IMG/VR virus record: IMGVR_UViG_3300020420_000009
Coordinates: 1-64,000 of that record
Reading direction: 5' to 3' (one strand)
DNA length: 64,000 nucleotides
From: a virus
This document shows positions 62,177-64,000 of the stretch, piece after piece. Within the stretch, counting starts at the first letter, position 1, and every line of letters starts with the position of its first letter. The notes under the pieces were generated by a model. It was not told where the DNA came from, made no database searches, and saw only the letters and a list, made by a program, of their open reading frames with translations. The position numbers and the translations under genes were made by a program.

Positions 62177-63582
62177 TTCTCAAGAAGATTGACGAAGTCT
62201 TCATGCAAGTTCAATGTGATGACGGTCTGGCAAGAGACCTCTTCGATTTCTTTTCGTTTACAGTTCCTAATGCAAAGTTTATGCCTTCGGTAAAGAATAG
62301 GTATTGGGACGGTAAGGTTCGTCTATTCTCAATCAAAACAAATAAAATTTACATAGGATTACTTCCATATGTAGACGAGTTTTGTAGAGAAAGAGGATAT
62401 GATATTATAGGTATAAATGATATCATTGGTAATAAAGAGAGACAACCTAACGAAGAGTTTATAGAAGAATTAGGTTTACCTTTTGAACCTAGAGATTATC
62501 AATTAGAAGCATTCAGAACTGCTGTGCAATACGGCAGACAACTATTACTCTCACCAACTGCAAGTGGTAAGTCACTTATCATTTATTTACTTGCAAGATA
62601 TTACAACAAGAAAACTGTTATAATTGTTCCTACAACTTCATTAGTAGAACAAATGACAAAGGATTTTAAAGATTATGGATATGATAAAAAGATTTGTAAA
62701 ATTTATTCGGGTCAGCCTGTATTTGATTCGGACATTACGATTACGACATGGCAGTCATTTAGTAAGGCTCCTAAGAATGTCTTGGAATCTTTCGAGGTCG
62801 TCTTCGGGGACGAAGCCCACCTCTTCAAGGCAACAGTCCTCAAAGGAATCCTTGAAAAAATGAAAAAGACTGCAATTAGATTTGGGACTACTGGAACTTT
62901 AGACGGTTCAGAGTGTCATAGATTGCAACTTGAAGGTATGTTTGGCCCAGTCAAAAAGGTCATAAGCACAAAACAATTAATGGACGAAGGAACAATTGCA
63001 AATTTATCCATAGATTGTGTCATACTAAGTCACACCAAACAAAAGAAATTGTCATACCAAGAAGAAATGGATTACCTTGTTTCTAATGATGCAAGAAATA
63101 TGTTTATTGTAAATCTTGTTAGAAGTCTAAAAGGTAATACTTTATGTTTATTTCAATATGTAGAAAAACATGGTGCAAAATTATTTGATATAATGTCTAA
63201 TACAGACATGGGTGGTAATTTACATTATGTGTATGGTGGAACAGACACAGAGGACAGAGAAGCTGTTAGAGAGATTGTAGAGAATAATAAGGACGATACT
63301 ATCCTTGCATCATATGGAACCTTCTCTACAGGTGTGAATATTAAAAGAATAGACAATATAGTATTTGCAAGTCCTTCTAAATCTAAGATACGGAACCTAC
63401 AATCGATTGGTAGGGGTCTTCGTAAGGTAGAAGGTAAAAGTAAAATGAGATTGTTTGACATTGCAGACGATTTGCAATATGATAATTATACTCTTGGTCA
63501 CCTCAAAGACCGTATAAATATATACAACGAGGAAAGATTCCAATATGAAATCAAACAATTCGAATTAAATGACAACACCTAA
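62161..63582 (+). CDS. uvsW: UvsW-like DNA/RNA helicase
   Basis: The protein has LFDFFSFTVPNAKFMPSVKNRYWDGKVRLF (UvsW N-terminal domain), motif I SPTASGKS, IVPTTSLVEQM, the GDEAH box, and SYGTFSTGVNIKRIDNIVFASPSKSKIRNLQSIGRGLRK. The length of 473 aa (477 from the alternative ATG at 62149) fits T4 UvsW (503 aa). It drives branch migration and removes R-loops at origins. The gene overlaps the hydroxylase by 16 bases and the next gene by 14. Confidence 0.94.
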   Translation: MASEIILKKIDEVFMQVQCDDGLARDLFDFFSFTVPNAKFMPSVKNRYWDGKVRLFSIKTNKIYIGLLPYVDEFCRERGYDIIGINDIIGNKERQPNEEFIEELGLPFEPRDYQLEAFRTAVQYGRQLLLSPTASGKSLIIYLLARYYNKKTVIIVPTTSLVEQMTKDFKDYGYDKKICKIYSGQPVFDSDITITTWQSFSKAPKNVLESFEVVFGDEAHLFKATVLKGILEKMKKTAIRFGTTGTLDGSECHRLQLEGMFGPVKKVISTKQLMDEGTIANLSIDCVILSHTKQKKLSYQEEMDYLVSNDARNMFIVNLVRSLKGNTLCLFQYVEKHGAKLFDIMSNTDMGGNLHYVYGGTDTEDREAVREIVENNKDDTILASYGTFSTGVNIKRIDNIVFASPSKSKIRNLQSIGRGLRKVEGKSKMRLFDIADDLQYDNYTLGHLKDRINIYNEERFQYEIKQFELNDNT

Positions 63583-64000
63583 AGACTTAATACCACAAAG
63601 ATACGAAGTTCTAAAATTAAGAACTGGTTCTGAAATTGTTGGAATGGTTAGAGACACAGAACAAGGTGTCGAAATAACCTTACCTATGATTTGTCAATTA
63701 GAAGTCGTTCCCGATAAAAGTGCAACTCTTGCTACTTTTTACCCATACTCACCTTTGAGTTCTGACCCAACAGTTCAAATACCTTATGATTTAATTGCAC
63801 ATAGAAATACTATGAATGACCAGTTTGTAAATTTCTATGACGAGGCAAGTTCAAAATGGTTTGACATGGTTGAGAATAAAAAGATACCATTGGTGACGAA
63901 TCCTAAAACAGCTCATAGAGATTATATCAAAAGAGTCGTTGACGAATTAATGAATGCAACAGGTGGCCCAATCACAGAAAGAGAAGAAAGAATGTTGAGA
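63569..64000 (+). CDS. conserved phage protein next to uvsW (3' truncated)
   Basis: The ATG overlaps the uvsW stop. At least 144 residues are visible: QRYEVLKLRTGSEIVGMVRDTEQGVEITLPM is an Sm-like or small beta-barrel start, and ITEREERMLR is at the window end. It is typical of a short conserved protein that follows uvsW in marine T4-like phages. Function unknown; the stop is beyond the window. Confidence 0.6.
   Translation, partial: MTTPKDLIPQRYEVLKLRTGSEIVGMVRDTEQGVEITLPMICQLEVVPDKSATLATFYPYSPLSSDPTVQIPYDLIAHRNTMNDQFVNFYDEASSKWFDMVENKKIPLVTNPKTAHRDYIKRVVDELMNATGGPITEREERMLR

Noticed and set aside
1-64000. tRNA genes
   Set aside because: I did not recognise any cloverleaf with a TTCRANTC-type T loop in the few intergenic gaps; tRNAscan-SE would be needed to be certain.

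Overview
The window is a 64 kb piece of a T4-like myovirus genome (dsDNA, contractile tail), AT-rich and almost completely coding. Recognisable T4 homologues include gp32, gp4, gp48, gp53, gp27, gp5, gp25, gp6, gp7, gp8, gp13-gp23, UvsY and UvsW. The DUF4815 giant protein and the many short fibre-type proteins resemble those of marine T4-like phages (cyanophage and pelagiphage relatives). No photosynthesis genes are present. A phage bS21 ribosomal protein and a CMP-KDO synthetase point to a Gram-negative marine host, possibly SAR11-like, but the host cannot be fixed from this sequence. I recognised no tRNA, integrase, insertion sequence or CRISPR array.

Layout. 1-2.3 kb (+): end of gene 32, a structured intergenic region, a DNA methyltransferase, bS21 and a small MGKGS-type protein. 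2.2-9.7 kb (-): a tail/baseplate block read from gp4 through a HAD phosphatase, KdsB, a ParB-fold-like protein, a conserved unknown, a gp54-like tube initiator, a gp26-like protein with an apparent programmed -1 frameshift, a membrane protein, a small coiled coil and the tape measure. 9.8-29.6 kb (+): gp48, gp53, hub, spike, gp25, gp6, gp7, gp8 and a 2223-residue DUF4815 protein. 29.6-40.9 kb (+): fibre/adhesin region with modular fibres and three Tyr/Pro/Gln-rich octapeptide-repeat proteins, one ending in a Hint (intein-like) domain. 40.9-45.8 kb (+): modification-type enzymes (GT8-like glycosyltransferase fusion, two 2OG-Fe(II) oxygenases, two unknowns). 45.8-59.4 kb (+): neck, terminase, sheath, tube, portal, prohead and capsid genes, with a PRMT-like methyltransferase wedged between the terminase subunits. 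59.4-64 kb: a two-gene leftward operon with a sigma70-type promoter, then (+) small proteins, a tube-like protein, uvsY, a prolyl-hydroxylase-like enzyme, uvsW and a truncated final gene.

Regulation. T4-type late promoters (TATAAATA or close variants) precede most late transcription units. In five places the box ends exactly 5 nt before an ATG with no Shine-Dalgarno sequence, which predicts leaderless late mRNAs. Several late leaders contain hairpins.

Most interesting: (1) the repeat proteins, Hint domain, glycosyltransferase and hydroxylases side by side suggest a modified, possibly self-processed, adhesive fibre system; (2) a T8 slippery site before a UAA that fuses the gp26-like protein to a 62-residue extension just upstream of the tape measure; (3) near-total absence of GATC; (4) cupredoxin-like copper-ligand motifs in two virion proteins; (5) leaderless late promoters and structured leaders.
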